From Progne subis subis (taxonomy: Eukaryota; Chordata; Aves; Passeriformes; Hirundinidae), in NCBI GenBank assembly GCA_022316685.1, contig JAKJHU010001586.1, forward strand, positions 1 to 64,000: 64,000 nucleotides of DNA, given 5' to 3'. Every line of letters begins with the position of its first letter. Position 1 is the first letter of the stretch. The translations under genes and the position numbers were made by a program. The notes below the pieces were generated by a model that did not search any database, was not told where the DNA came from, and saw nothing but the letters and a program-made list of their open reading frames with translations. This document shows, piece by piece, positions 25,657 to 35,185 of this stretch.

Positions 25657-26296
25657 TGTGTCTGGTTCTGTCCCCACACCAGGCAGGAGCTGACTTCCAG
25701 CTAGCTCGGGTCAACACAGCCACAGAAGTTCCCAGTTCAGCTGGGCACACAGGCTATTATCTGCTGGACCGGCTTCTCAGCTTAGCAGGTGGACCAATAG
25801 TGTCGTGACAGCAACGGCAGCAGAAGAGAAAAGGCTGGCTCTCAGCTTAGCATGTTAAAAGATGCTTATTAGCTGAAGAGCTGAGGAGCAGAGAGCTGAG
25901 CTCCGAGCTGAGAGACTGAGAGGGTTTGAATCTCCCTCCTCCACCTTATAAGTGGGGAAGGGGTTCCAGGGGGGTTACAACAACACAACAAATCAGGGGA
26001 TCCAGGGGGTAACAAGGTGTGCCCACCCCCAAGCCCTGGACCACTAAAATCCAGAGCTAAAGGAATTCCCCCAGGGGACCTATCACCGGAAGCCCTCTCC
26101 CTGAGATTTCGCAATCCGGGAAGGACCCCTGGAGTGATAGACAGGCTGCCCCAGAGTGAGGGGGGTGGGAGGACTGACACAAAACCTCTTGTTATACAGA
26201 AAACACAAAAAGGGTTACAACATTGGGGATACAGTGAAATGAACCATAACATGAACTTCTTATAAAAACCTAATAAAACAGTTCTGCACCATTACA
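25657..26296 (-). mobile_element. Solo LTR nested in ERVK integrase, TSD GTGTGC
   Basis: A 640-bp LTR in reverse orientation. On the minus strand it starts TGTAATGGTGCAGAAC, matching the copies at 18794 and 59660. Perfect 6-bp duplications GTGTGC flank it at 25651-25656 and 26297-26302. It sits inside the integrase reading region, so it inserted after the ERVK-like provirus and later collapsed to one LTR. Reverse-strand TATA-like sequence lies near 25945; the polyadenylation signal near 25866 is altered to AATAAG. Confidence 0.92.
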
Positions 26297-26302
26297 GTGT
26301 GC

Positions 26303-26490
26303 CATTTCAGAGAGAACTGCCAGCTGCAGCTGAAAGCAAAGCCACCGGTAATGGTAAAGGATCCAGCAACCAGGGAAACAGAGGGTCCTCATAATCTGAT
26401 CCCCTGGGGTCGTGGGTGTGTCCACTCCCTCAGGTCTGAAGTGGGTGCCAGCCAAGTGGGTGAAACCTTTTATCCCTAAAACTGCAAAAC
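26303..26490 (+). pseudogene. pol: ERVK-like integrase C-terminal fragment
   Basis: Downstream of the nested LTR, integrase C-terminal sequence resumes with VMVKDPATRE near 26355. It changes frame, then reads KWVPAKWVKPF near 26438-26470, the tryptophan-rich C-terminal block typical of betaretroviral integrases. It is the severed end of the gene at 23166-25656. After it, 26491-26714 holds no env, only a pyrimidine-rich CCCTTAACAG stretch that looks like a splice acceptor and a purine run before the 3' LTR. Confidence 0.75.
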
Positions 26491-26714
26491 CCCCTGCAGA
26501 GGCCACACAAGTGACCAGTGCTGCCTGGAGGAGGAGAAAGTGCCTAACCCTCTTATTCTAATTATCATCTTCCCTTAACAGTATTTTTCTGAACAGTTTA
26601 TCTGCACTAGATGTCATTTTTTTCCCTCTTCTTCAACTTTAAAGGTACTCAAGGTCCAAACTCCGAATCTCCCAGGAGCCTCCCTCCTTCTCAATTTAAT
26701 AAGAAAGTGGGAAA

Positions 26715-27103
26715 TGTTACAGTGTGTTAATTTGGTTTATATTGCGTTTCATTTTTATATCGGATTTGAAATGTTTTCTTCTCTGTTCCCCTTGGAAACT
26801 GTATCATGTGGTCTGTCCCTGCTTGGCTGGGCCCATTCCCCACACTGGAATGTAACCCAACTCTGTTCCGCTCCCACCTTGTCCCTGATTGGGAAGTGGC
26901 CTGTCCCTGCCTCTGGGCCCGTCCCCCCAGGGAAAAAGCCCGAGGACGGGGGAGGGGCCGGACTCCCTCTGGCACCAGCGGGGACAGGAAAGGAGCTAAA
27001 ATAGCTCTGGACCAAAGAAAGCTGTAATTCCCCCCCCGACAAAGAGCAGGCTCTTTCCTTTTGCCATCAGCGGTCGTCTAGATCTCTCTAAAGAACCACC
27101 ACA
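26715..27103 (+). repeat. 3' LTR of the ERVK-like provirus
   Basis: 389 bp from TGTTACAGTGTG to AACCACCACA, preceded by the purine-rich AAGAAAGTGGGAAA and followed by the TSD TGGCAT (27104-27109). The polyadenylation signal equivalent near 27013 reads AAAGAAAG, so it looks mutated. Confidence 0.93.
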
Positions 27104-27109
27104 TGGCAT

Positions 27110-27606
27110 GAACTTAAATCTTTATTCAGAAAATAAAAACTAGTATAACCTATTATTATAACAAAGAAAATAAGCAAATTATGAATTTTCCATAGGGATA
27201 TATTTGGTAATTTTTTCCTAACTAAAGAAAAACTAAAGTAATAACAAGCTGAATAGCTTGTTTCTGAATGTTTTGTGACATGAGGCACAGAAGCAAAGTC
27301 TATCTCTGGGGGTGCTGAATTCTGATTTGTGTTCAGGTGCCCACATCTCTCTGGCTCAGCAGACTCTTACACTGGAATTAGGTATCCACATCTCCTGAGG
27401 AGGCTGTTGTCATCCATTTGAAGACAGGGTTGTCATCCACTCAAATAAGCCCCATAAATAGATCATTCAGGTTTTGCCAACCTGTTTCTCCTTCATTTTA
27501 GTGAGCAGAGTTTTTCTCCAAGTATTGTGGGCTGCTGCCTAAAAGTGGCATCTAATTGTTAATCAGACAGGGTTTTATGAATGAAGAAAATTGGTCACAG
27601 CCAAGG
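27110..27606. other. Spacer between two proviruses
   Basis: About 500 bp of AT-rich host-like sequence with no recognised feature between the ERVK-like and ERVL-like proviruses. Confidence 0.6.
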
Positions 27607-27611
27607 AGTAT

Positions 27612-28275
27612 TGTCCTAGGGTAACTTTATGATGCTTGTATCCCCAATAATCTGTTCTGTTTGTGCTGTATATTGAGTCCTGTGCCTTTAAGACTGGTTC
27701 TAAGAGCAAGGAGAAGCGCGGCGTTTGTTTTGAGAAAACTGCCTGACTCCTCCACATTCTTCTGCAGACGGGGTGTTCGGCGGAGGCTTGGAGAGCCTGC
27801 AGGACAGAGATCTTTTTGCTTTTAGTTAGTTTCAGCTAGCTAGGGCAGAGAAGTTCCCTGGACTGTTTTTTTTTTTTTTCTTTCTTTTTTCTTGGAACTG
27901 TTTAAACCTGCTCTGGACTGAAAACCCAGGGGAGCACTGGGGGCTGCACCTGCGGCCCACCGGGGCCTGGAGCTCGGCATTTTCCAGCAGCGCCGGAGGG
28001 ACTGGGACTGAGGAGAGACTGAGAGAGAGCCGAGCTACACCCACAGCAAGGACTTTCTCAATTTGCCATCTCACTCCAGAACAAGAGGTTTTATTGTTTC
28101 ATATTATTCATTCTTTATACTTGTATGCACTTTATTTGTTTAGTAAAATAGTTTTTTCCACTTTTCTCCACAAAGGTTTTTTTCAGACTGGTTGGAGGGA
28201 GGGGCCACTTGGGTTTGCTTCCCAGAGGGATCCTATACAGGGGTTTTCTCCCAAATTTGTCTCCAAACCAGGACA
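27612..28275 (+). repeat. 5' LTR of the ERVL-like provirus
   Basis: It starts TGTCCTAGGGTAAC and ends AAACCAGGACA, so the ends form a short inverted repeat (TGTCCT...AGGACA). It contains a T/C-rich run (27867-27893) and a GC-rich U5-like block. The matching copy is at 33589-34245. Confidence 0.95.
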
Positions 28276-28285
28276 TACCCTTAAT

Positions 28286-28303
28286 TGGCGCCCAACGTGG
28301 GGC
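28286..28303 (+). other. Primer-binding site, lysine tRNA type
   Basis: TGGCGCCCAACGTGGGGC matches the 3' end complement of tRNA-Lys(1,2) as I know it from betaretroviruses. It lies 10 nt after the LTR end, longer than the usual 0-3 nt spacing. Confidence 0.85.
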
Positions 28304-28394
28304 AAGACAGAGTGGAAAAAACTTGTATTGATTACTATTAACTGCATTTTTTTTTTTTGTTGTCCTTTGGGTAGGGATTAAACAGTCAGTGACC

Positions 28395-30254
28395 ATGTTG
28401 CTTCTTGAAGTCCTAACGTCTCTTAGAATAGAGTCTTTTCTGCATTTCTGTTCCCTAGGCTTTTTTGAGGTCTTAAAACCTTTCTGGTCCCTAGGTTTGT
28501 TTTCCTACCCAGAAATAGCTCCAATATTGTCCCTAACATACAGCTTTTACTCTAGGGATGCACAAATTAGAATAGTTATTTTGCTGGGTTCGGTGATTAT
28601 GGTTTACAAGAAGCTTATAAAGATACTAGAGTTTGTTCTGGGTATGTTCAGTTTATGGTTCTTTCGTCCTACCCTGCGTCCTAGTTCCAGCAGCATGTTA
28701 TGGGGATTTATCAATAATGGCACCCAGTTTGTTAGAGGGGATGAGGCTCTTCAGCCTCTTTTTTCCTTCTTCTCTTTTGAGTCAGTTACATCACTTTTGG
28801 AGAATGTTCAGGGTCTCCTGAATGTTAAAGACACCACCTTCCTGGTATTTCACCTGGTGACTTTCCTCTATATAGTTTATAGCTTTTCTAGAATGAGTCA
28901 CACACTGCTAAACACTGTAGGACAGCAGACAGAGGCAAGGGAGCAGGGAGATAAATCAGTCACTCAGGCTGCAGCCAACCCCACAGCTATTCAGGCTGCA
29001 GTTAAACCAGACAGTGAGGCTAAGACACCAGCAGTTGCTGCAGTAAAGAAGGGAAAGAAGCACACGGACAAAACCGATCGACCAGTAGATGATGATTCAG
29101 GTGAAGGATCCTCAATGCCTCCTGACACCCAGTCAGGAGTCAAATCAACTGACACACAATCTGAAGCTGAAGCAAGTGATGATACAGAGTCAGAAGCTGA
29201 ACCAACTGATACAAAATCGGAAGCCCAACCAACTGGTACAAGATCAGGAGCCCAACCAACTAGTACACAATCAGAAGCCCAGCCAGCTGCTACAAGATCA
29301 GGAGCCCAACCAACTGCTACAACATCAAGAGCCCAACCAACTGCTACAAGATCAGGAGATACTATTGAGTCCTTTTCCCTGAAGGACCTTCGTGGCCTAA
29401 GAAAGGATTATACTCGACGACCTGATGAATCTATAATTAGTTGGTTAGTCTGTCTTTGGGATGCTGCAGGCGAGGCTACAATACTGGATGGCACTGAAGC
29501 GAGACATCTTGGATCCCTATCACATGATCCAGTTATTGACCAAGCAATGATGAGGGAGGCTAGTCCTTGCAGTCTCTGGGAACGAGTCCTGGGAAGTGTG
29601 GCACAAAGATATCTGTGTGCCGACGATCTCTATCTGCAGCAAACTCAGTGGAAAACCATTGAACAAGGGATTCAGCGCTTGAGAGAAATGGCAGTGGCGG
29701 AGATTGTCTTCTCTGATGACCTAAACACTAGGAACCCCAACTTGGTACCATGTACACCTGTAATGTGGCGAAAACTTGTACGACTTGGGCCACAAGAATA
29801 CTCCTCTGCTTTAGCAATAATGAAGCGGGATGAGACAGAGGAGACTGTGCTGGATATGACGAAGAAGCTCCGAACATATGCAGATGCCGTGCATGGTCCA
29901 ACACATGCAAGAATCGCAGCTTTGGAAACACAGGTGTGGGGATTAGCAGACAAGATAAAGGAGGATCTCAAAGAACTCAAGGAGAACATTCTCCAGATCT
30001 CTGCAGTACAAGTTAGGGGCTCTGGCACCACATGCAAACGTTCCCTAGATAGAGAGGGAAAAGGCATCCCACGGGCTAAGCTGTGGGTCCTCCTGCGTGA
30101 ATGTGGAGAAAACATGAAAAGATGGGATGGAGAATCTACTGATGCTATGACACAACGGCTGCATGAATTGTTGGATGGCAAGATTGTGAGAGGAAGTTCT
30201 AGCAAGAAGGAAGCAGCTCCGGTTACCCAGGGAAATAAGGATAATCAGGCTTAG
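28395..30254 (+). CDS. gag: ERVL-like Gag with hydrophobic N-terminal region
   Basis: An intact 619-codon frame from ATG 28395 to TAG 30252-30254; a GTG two codons upstream is ignored. Gag forms the particle shell. Residues 1-165 are unusually hydrophobic: about 14-36, 58-90 and 148-164 could each span a membrane, and an N-G-T sequon is at 108-110. A basic and acidic linker follows (about 185-240), then 9-residue A-Q-P-T repeats (about 272-322). The C-terminal half begins near SLKDLRGLRKDYTRRPDE (about residue 327). It resembles the capsid-like region of ERVL/Fv1 Gag, ending in a coiled-coil-like stretch (about 515-540). No zinc knuckle is seen, as is usual in ERVL. The hydrophobic region is atypical and could be lineage-specific. 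Confidence 0.82.
   Translation: MLLLEVLTSLRIESFLHFCSLGFFEVLKPFWSLGLFSYPEIAPILSLTYSFYSRDAQIRIVILLGSVIMVYKKLIKILEFVLGMFSLWFFRPTLRPSSSSMLWGFINNGTQFVRGDEALQPLFSFFSFESVTSLLENVQGLLNVKDTTFLVFHLVTFLYIVYSFSRMSHTLLNTVGQQTEAREQGDKSVTQAAANPTAIQAAVKPDSEAKTPAVAAVKKGKKHTDKTDRPVDDDSGEGSSMPPDTQSGVKSTDTQSEAEASDDTESEAEPTDTKSEAQPTGTRSGAQPTSTQSEAQPAATRSGAQPTATTSRAQPTATRSGDTIESFSLKDLRGLRKDYTRRPDESIISWLVCLWDAAGEATILDGTEARHLGSLSHDPVIDQAMMREASPCSLWERVLGSVAQRYLCADDLYLQQTQWKTIEQGIQRLREMAVAEIVFSDDLNTRNPNLVPCTPVMWRKLVRLGPQEYSSALAIMKRDETEETVLDMTKKLRTYADAVHGPTHARIAALETQVWGLADKIKEDLKELKENILQISAVQVRGSGTTCKRSLDREGKGIPRAKLWVLLRECGENMKRWDGESTDAMTQRLHELLDGKIVRGSSSKKEAAPVTQGNKDNQA
29208..29360 (+). repeat. 27-bp minisatellite within ERVL gag
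   Basis: About five and a half copies of a 27-bp unit (CAACTGCTACAAGATCAGGA-like) encode a 9-residue A-Q-P-T-x-T-R/Q-S-G/E repeat. The unit length is a multiple of three, so copy-number change keeps the frame open. Confidence 0.88.
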
Positions 30255-33200
30255 AGGGGCCCTGCCTCTAGCCAGGTAGAGGCTAGGGAAAACCGTGTTT
30301 TTTGGACTGTGTGGATTCGTTGGCCTGGCACATCAGAACCACAAAAATATGAGGCCTTAGTTGACACTGGTGCACACTGCACATTACTCCCATCAAGACA
30401 TGTGGGGGAAGAATCTGTTTCCATTGCTGGGGTGACAGGGGTTCACAAGATTTTACTTTGGTGGAAGCTGACGTGAGCCTGACTGGAAATGAGTGGAAGA
30501 GACACCCTATTGTGACTGGCCCAGAGGCTCCGTGCATTTTGGGCATAGACTTCCTCCGGAATGGCTATTACAAAGACCCGAAGGGATTTAGGTGGGCATT
30601 CGGGATAGCAGCTGTAGAGACAGGGGATGTTAAGCAGTTGAATACCTTGCCTGGACTATCAGAGAACCCATCTGCTGTAGGTCTTCTGAAGGTGGAAGAG
30701 CAACAAGTGCCAATTGCCACTTCAACAGTGCATCGCCGACAGTACAGAACAACTCGAGATGCTGTGATCCCCATCCACAAGATGATCCGTGAGCTGGAGA
30801 CCCAAGGGGTGGTCAGCAAAACCCACTCACCCTTCAACAGCCCCATCTGGCCTGTGCGCAAGTCTGACGGAGAATGGAGATTGACGGTGGACTACCGTGC
30901 CTTGAACGAAGTGACTCCACCATTGAGCGCTGCTGTGCCGGACATGCTGGAACTCCAGTACGAGCTGGAGTCCAAGGCAGCAAAATGGTACGCCACCATT
31001 GACATTGCTAACGCATTTTTCTCCATTCCTCTGGCTGCAGAATGCAGGCCTCAGTTTGCTTTCACCTGGAGGGGCGTGCAGTACACCTGGAACCGACTTC
31101 CCTAGGGGTGGAAACACAGCCCCACCATCTGCCATGGACTGATCCAGGCTGCACTGGAAAAGGGTGAGGCTCCGGAACATCTACAGTGTATAGATGACAT
31201 CATTGTGTGGGGGAACACGGCAATGGAAGTGTTTGAGAAAGGAGGGAAGATCATCCAGATTCTCCTGAAGGCTAGCTTTGCTATCAAGAAGAGCAAAGTT
31301 AAGGGACCTGCTCGAGAGATCCAGTTTCTAGGAATAAAGTGGCAAGATGGAAGGCGTCAGATTCCCACTGAAGTCATCAACAAAATCACAGCAATGTGTC
31401 CACCAACCAACAAAAAGGAAACACAAGCTTTCCTAGGTGCCATAGGTTTCTGGAGGATGCACATTCCTGAGTACAGCCAGATTGTGAGCCCTCTCTACCT
31501 GGTCACCCGCAAGAAGAACAATTTCCACTGGGGCCCTGAACAGCAACAAGCCTTTGCCCAGATCAAGCAGGAGATCGCTCATGCGGTAGCCCTTGGCCCA
31601 GCCAGGACGGGACCAGATGTGAAGAACGTGCTCTACTCAGCAGCCGGGAACAATGGCCTGTCCTGGAGCCTTTGGCAGAAGGTGCCTGGGGAGACTTGGG
31701 GCCGACCACTGGGATTCTGGAGCCGAAGCTACAGAGGGTCCGAAGCCAACTACACTCCAACAGAGAAGGAAATCTTGGCCGCCTATGAAGGAGTTCGAGC
31801 TGCCTCAGAAGTAGTAGGCACTGAAACACAACTCCTGCTGGCACCTCGACTACCAGTGCTGGGATGGATGTTCAAAGCAGAAGTTCCCTCTACCCACCAT
31901 GCCACCAATGCCACATGGAGCAAATGGATTGCCCTCATCACTCAGCATGCCCGCACTGGAAACACAAATTGCCCTGGGATTTTAGAGATAATTACAAACT
32001 AGCCGGAAGGTGAAAACTTTGGTCTCATGGATGAAGAGGAGCAGGAACAAGTGACACGTGCTGAAGAAGCTCCACCATAAAACCAACTGCCAGCAGAAGA
32101 AACATGCTACGCTCTGTTCACTGACGGTTCCTGCCGCATCGTAGGGATGAAACGAAAGTGGAAAGCAGACGTATGGAGCCCCACACGACAGGTTGCAGAA
32201 GCCACTGAAGGAGAAGGTGGGTCAAGCCAACTTGCTGAACTCAAAGCCGTTCAACTGGCCCTGGACATTGCTGAAAGAGAGAAGTGGCCAAAGCTCTACC
32301 TCTACACTGATTCGTGGATGGTGGCCAATGCTCTGTGGGGATGGCTGGAGAAGTGGAAAAAGGCCAATTGGCAGCGTAGGGGAAAGCCAATCTGGGCTGC
32401 AGATGAGTGGAAGGACATTGCCACTAGGGTAGAGAAGCTACCTGTCAAAGTCCGTCATGTAGATGCCCATGTCCCCAAGAGTCGGGCTAATGAGGAGCAC
32501 CGAAACAACGAGCAGGTAGATCAAGCGGCAAAGATAGAGGTGTCAAAGATAGACTTAGATTGGCAACACAAGGGAGAGTTGTTCCTAGCTCGATGGGCCC
32601 ATGATGCCTCAGGTCACCAGGGCAGAGATGCCACCTATAAGTGGGCACGAGACCGAGGGGTGGATCTAACCATGGACAGTATTTCTCAGGTTATCCATGA
32701 CTGTGAGACGTGTGCTGCCATCAAGCAGGCCAAGCGGGTGAAGCCGCTATGGTATGGCGGGTGATGGTCCAAGTATAAGTATGGGGAAGCCTGGCAGATT
32801 GATTACATCACCCTTCCCCAAACCCACCAAGGCAAGCGCTATGTGCTGACCATGGTGGAAGCCACAGCTGGATGGCTGGAGACCTACCCTGTGCCTCACG
32901 CTACTGCCCGGAACACCATCCTAGGCCTTGAAAAGCAAGTTCTTTGGAGGCATGGTACCCCTGAGAGGATTGAGTCAGACAATGGAACTCATTTCAAGAA
33001 CAGCCTCGTCAACAACTGGGCTAGGGAACATGGCATTGAGTGGGTGTACCATATCCCCTATCATGCACCAGCTTCAGGGAAGGTAGAAAGATACAATGGA
33101 CTGCTAAAAACCACCCTGAAAGCACTGGGTGGGGGATCATTCAAAAACTGGGAGCAGCATCTAGCAAAGGCCACCTGGTTAGTTAACACCCGAGGTTCCA

Positions 33201-33436
33201 CCAACCGAGCAGGCCCTGCCCAATCTGAAGCCCTACATATAGTAGATGGAGAGAAAGTCCCAGTAGTACATGTAAGAGGTTTGTTAGGGAAGACAGTTTG
33301 GATCAATTCTGCTTCAAGTACAGAGGATCCCATCCGTGGGATTGTCTTTGCTCAGGGGCCAGGTTGCACATGGTGGGTAATGCAGAAAGATGGAACCACA
33401 CGATGTGTACCCCAGGGAGATTTGATTGTTGGGTGA
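30255..33436 (+). pseudogene. pol: ERVL-like pro-pol, one frameshift and four stops
   Basis: Protease follows gag in the same frame after a single TAG; its D-T-G is at 30363-30371. A frameshift between about 30440 and 30474 moves the rest to another frame, which stays constant to 33436. RT spans about 30780-31560, with its catalytic box at 31187-31198 reading C-I-D-D where Y-I-D-D is usual. RNase H starts near 32110 (FTDGS). Integrase has an HHCC-like region near 32610-32740 and all three acidic residues: D in WQIDY (about 32800), D in ESDN (about 32980) and E in KVERY (about 33085). In-frame stops are at 31103-31105, 32000-32002, 32078-32080 and 32762-32764. It cannot make full-length enzyme. 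Confidence 0.93.
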
Positions 33437-33588
33437 GAACCGTGTGTAATTATCGTTGTGTGCTGAATGGTACTGCCACTGTATGTAGCTGTATATTGCA
33501 TATTGTTTTTATATAGATGTATGTGTGTGTAGAGCTAGAGTATATATTAGTTTTAGTAAATTGACAATATGGGGATAAGGGGTGGAAT
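33437..33588 (+). other. Short 3' untranslated segment and polypurine tract
   Basis: Only about 150 bp separate integrase from the 3' LTR, too little for env or dUTPase. The purine run GGGGATAAGGGGTGGAA directly before the LTR (about 33571-33588) is the expected plus-strand primer site. Confidence 0.8.
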
Positions 33589-34245
33589 GTCCTAGGGTAA
33601 CTTTATGATGCTTGTATCCCCAATCGTCTGTTCTGTTTGTGCTGTATATTGAGTCCTGTGCCTTTAAGATTGGTTCTAAGAGCAAGGAGAAGCGCGGCGT
33701 TTGTTTTGAGAAAACTGCCTGACTCCTCCACATTCTTCTCCAGACTGGGTGTTCGGCGGAGGCTTGGAGAGACTGCAAGACAGAGATCTTTTTGCTTTTA
33801 GTTAGTTTCAGCTAGCTAGGGAAGAGAAGTTCCCTGGACTGTTTTTTTTTCTTTCTTTTTTCTTGGAACTGTTTAAACCTGCTCTGGACTGAAAACCCAG
33901 GGGAGCACTGGGGGCTGCACCTGCGGCCCACCGGGGCCTGGAGCTCGGCATTTTCCAGCAGCGCCGGAGGGACTGGGACTGAGGAGAGACTGAGAGAGAG
34001 CCGAGCTACACCCATGGCAAGGACTTCTCAATTTGCCATCTCACTCCAGAACAAGAGGTTTTATTGTTTCATATTATTCATTCTTTATACTTGTATGCAC
34101 TTTATTTGTTTAGTAAAATAGTTTTTTCCACTTTTCTCCACAAAGGTTTTTTTCAGACTGGTTGGAGGGAGGGGCCACTTGGGTTTGCTTCCCAGAGGGA
34201 TCCTATACAGGGGTTTTCCCCCAAATTTGTCTCCAAACCAGGACA
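33589..34245 (+). repeat. 3' LTR of the ERVL-like provirus
   Basis: 657 bp, TGTCCTAGGG to CCAGGACA, nearly identical to 27612-28275. Differences include a shorter T run and a few substitutions. Confidence 0.95.
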
Positions 34246-34491
34246 AGTAGTTACAAGGTCTTGATGATAAAAGTGCCACTGGCACTCAGGAGAGGAAAGA
34301 AATGAGTATTTTTGCACCTACCAGTCCTGTTGTGCTACTGCCATTATCTGCCTCCCTCCTAGGACTGACCCATGGCCACACTCTTTATCTCTTAAAATTC
34401 CTCCACTAAAACTTCTCCCAGTCCCACTGACTGACTATTGTGGGTCTGTTGCTCACATTCATGTGGTATCCGGAATATTTTCCTTATACTC

Positions 34492-35179
34492 TGTCACAGT
34501 GTCCTTGCCTGGTAGGTGCTGACCACAGGCTAGCTCAGCTTCTGCACCGCAGCTGACACGTGTGAGGTTGGGGTTGCGAACAGGGCAGGCAACCTCCTCC
34601 TTGTGGGGCCTTGGCTCCCACAGCAGCGGTAGGACCAGATGGGATCATGACACTGGCAGCAGACAAAGAGCCGACTCTCTCGAGCAGGGTACAACAGGAT
34701 TTATTAGGAGGGAGACTGACCTGGAGCTCCCCCCCTGCCCACTGCTGCCCACAGAGAGCCCCGATCAAGGGTCGTGCACGAACTTTTAACTGGGGGAGGA
34801 CCAAGGGGTGGCAACAATGGGTCAGCCAGTCAGGATGTTGAAGGGCGTAACTGGGCGTGTCAACTTCTTAACAGGGAACGAATCACAAGAGGTGGGAGGG
34901 GGATTTCCCGGGCACCAGCCTATCACTCAGTGCCCTCCCTGGAACTTTCCAGAACTCAGGGAAGGGCCCCAGAGTGACAGACAGGGCGCCCAGGAGGGGA
35001 GAGAGGGGATTGACAGGGACAGGTGAGGGAAGGAATGATTGACATAAAGCCAAACGTTATATAACAAACAGGTGGGGGAGAAACCATTGGGAAAAACCAG
35101 GGGGTACATTGGAACCAACCATTACAATATTCAATACAAAACACATTGAACTGAATAAAACAAAACATGCACTGCCACA
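34492..35179 (-). mobile_element. Solo LTR, antisense, 6-bp TSD ATACTC
   Basis: A 688-bp LTR on the minus strand with perfect ATACTC duplications (34486-34491 and 35180-35185). The plus-strand left edge is TGTCACAGTGTCC and the right edge is GCACTGCCACA. GGATTTATTAGG near 34688 is the reverse complement of an AATAAA signal. Internally it is closest to the copies at 43650 and 52666. It sits 246 bp from the ERVL-like 3' LTR. Confidence 0.92.
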
Positions 35180-35185
35180 ATACTC

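Larger units (their letters stand above)
19447..27103 (+). mobile_element. ERVK-like provirus, complete ends, env-less, broken
   Basis: A 7.66-kb provirus with 389-bp LTRs at both ends and a perfect 6-bp TSD (TGGCAT at 19441-19446 and 27104-27109). The internal order is PBS, gag (matrix, proline-rich region, capsid, zinc knuckle), dUTPase-like segment, protease, RT, RNase H and integrase. No env was found between integrase and the 3' LTR. By eye the LTRs differ at roughly 15% of sites, so it is an old insertion. Every gene carries frameshifts or stops. A solo LTR (25657-26296, antisense) is nested in the integrase region. Confidence 0.92.
27612..34245 (+). mobile_element. ERVL-like provirus, nearly complete, env-less
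   Basis: A 6.63-kb provirus with LTRs of 664 bp (27612-28275) and 657 bp (33589-34245). The flanks are AGTAT (27607-27611) and AGTAG (34246-34250), a 5-bp TSD with one difference. Only about a dozen LTR differences were counted by eye, so the insertion is young compared with its neighbours. Internal order is PBS, gag, protease, RT, RNase H, integrase and polypurine tract. There is no env and no dUTPase after integrase. Gag is open; pro-pol has one frameshift and four in-frame stops. Confidence 0.93.

Noticed and set aside
29208..29360. CRISPR-like direct repeats
   Set aside because: The 27-bp units are contiguous without spacers and are translated in frame, so they are a minisatellite in a eukaryotic retroelement.
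29672..30205. 177-codon minus-strand frame
   Set aside because: It is antisense to the intact ERVL-like gag and explained by it.
33437..33588. Possible env or dUTPase after ERVL integrase
   Set aside because: Only about 150 bp remain before the LTR, with stops in every forward frame.
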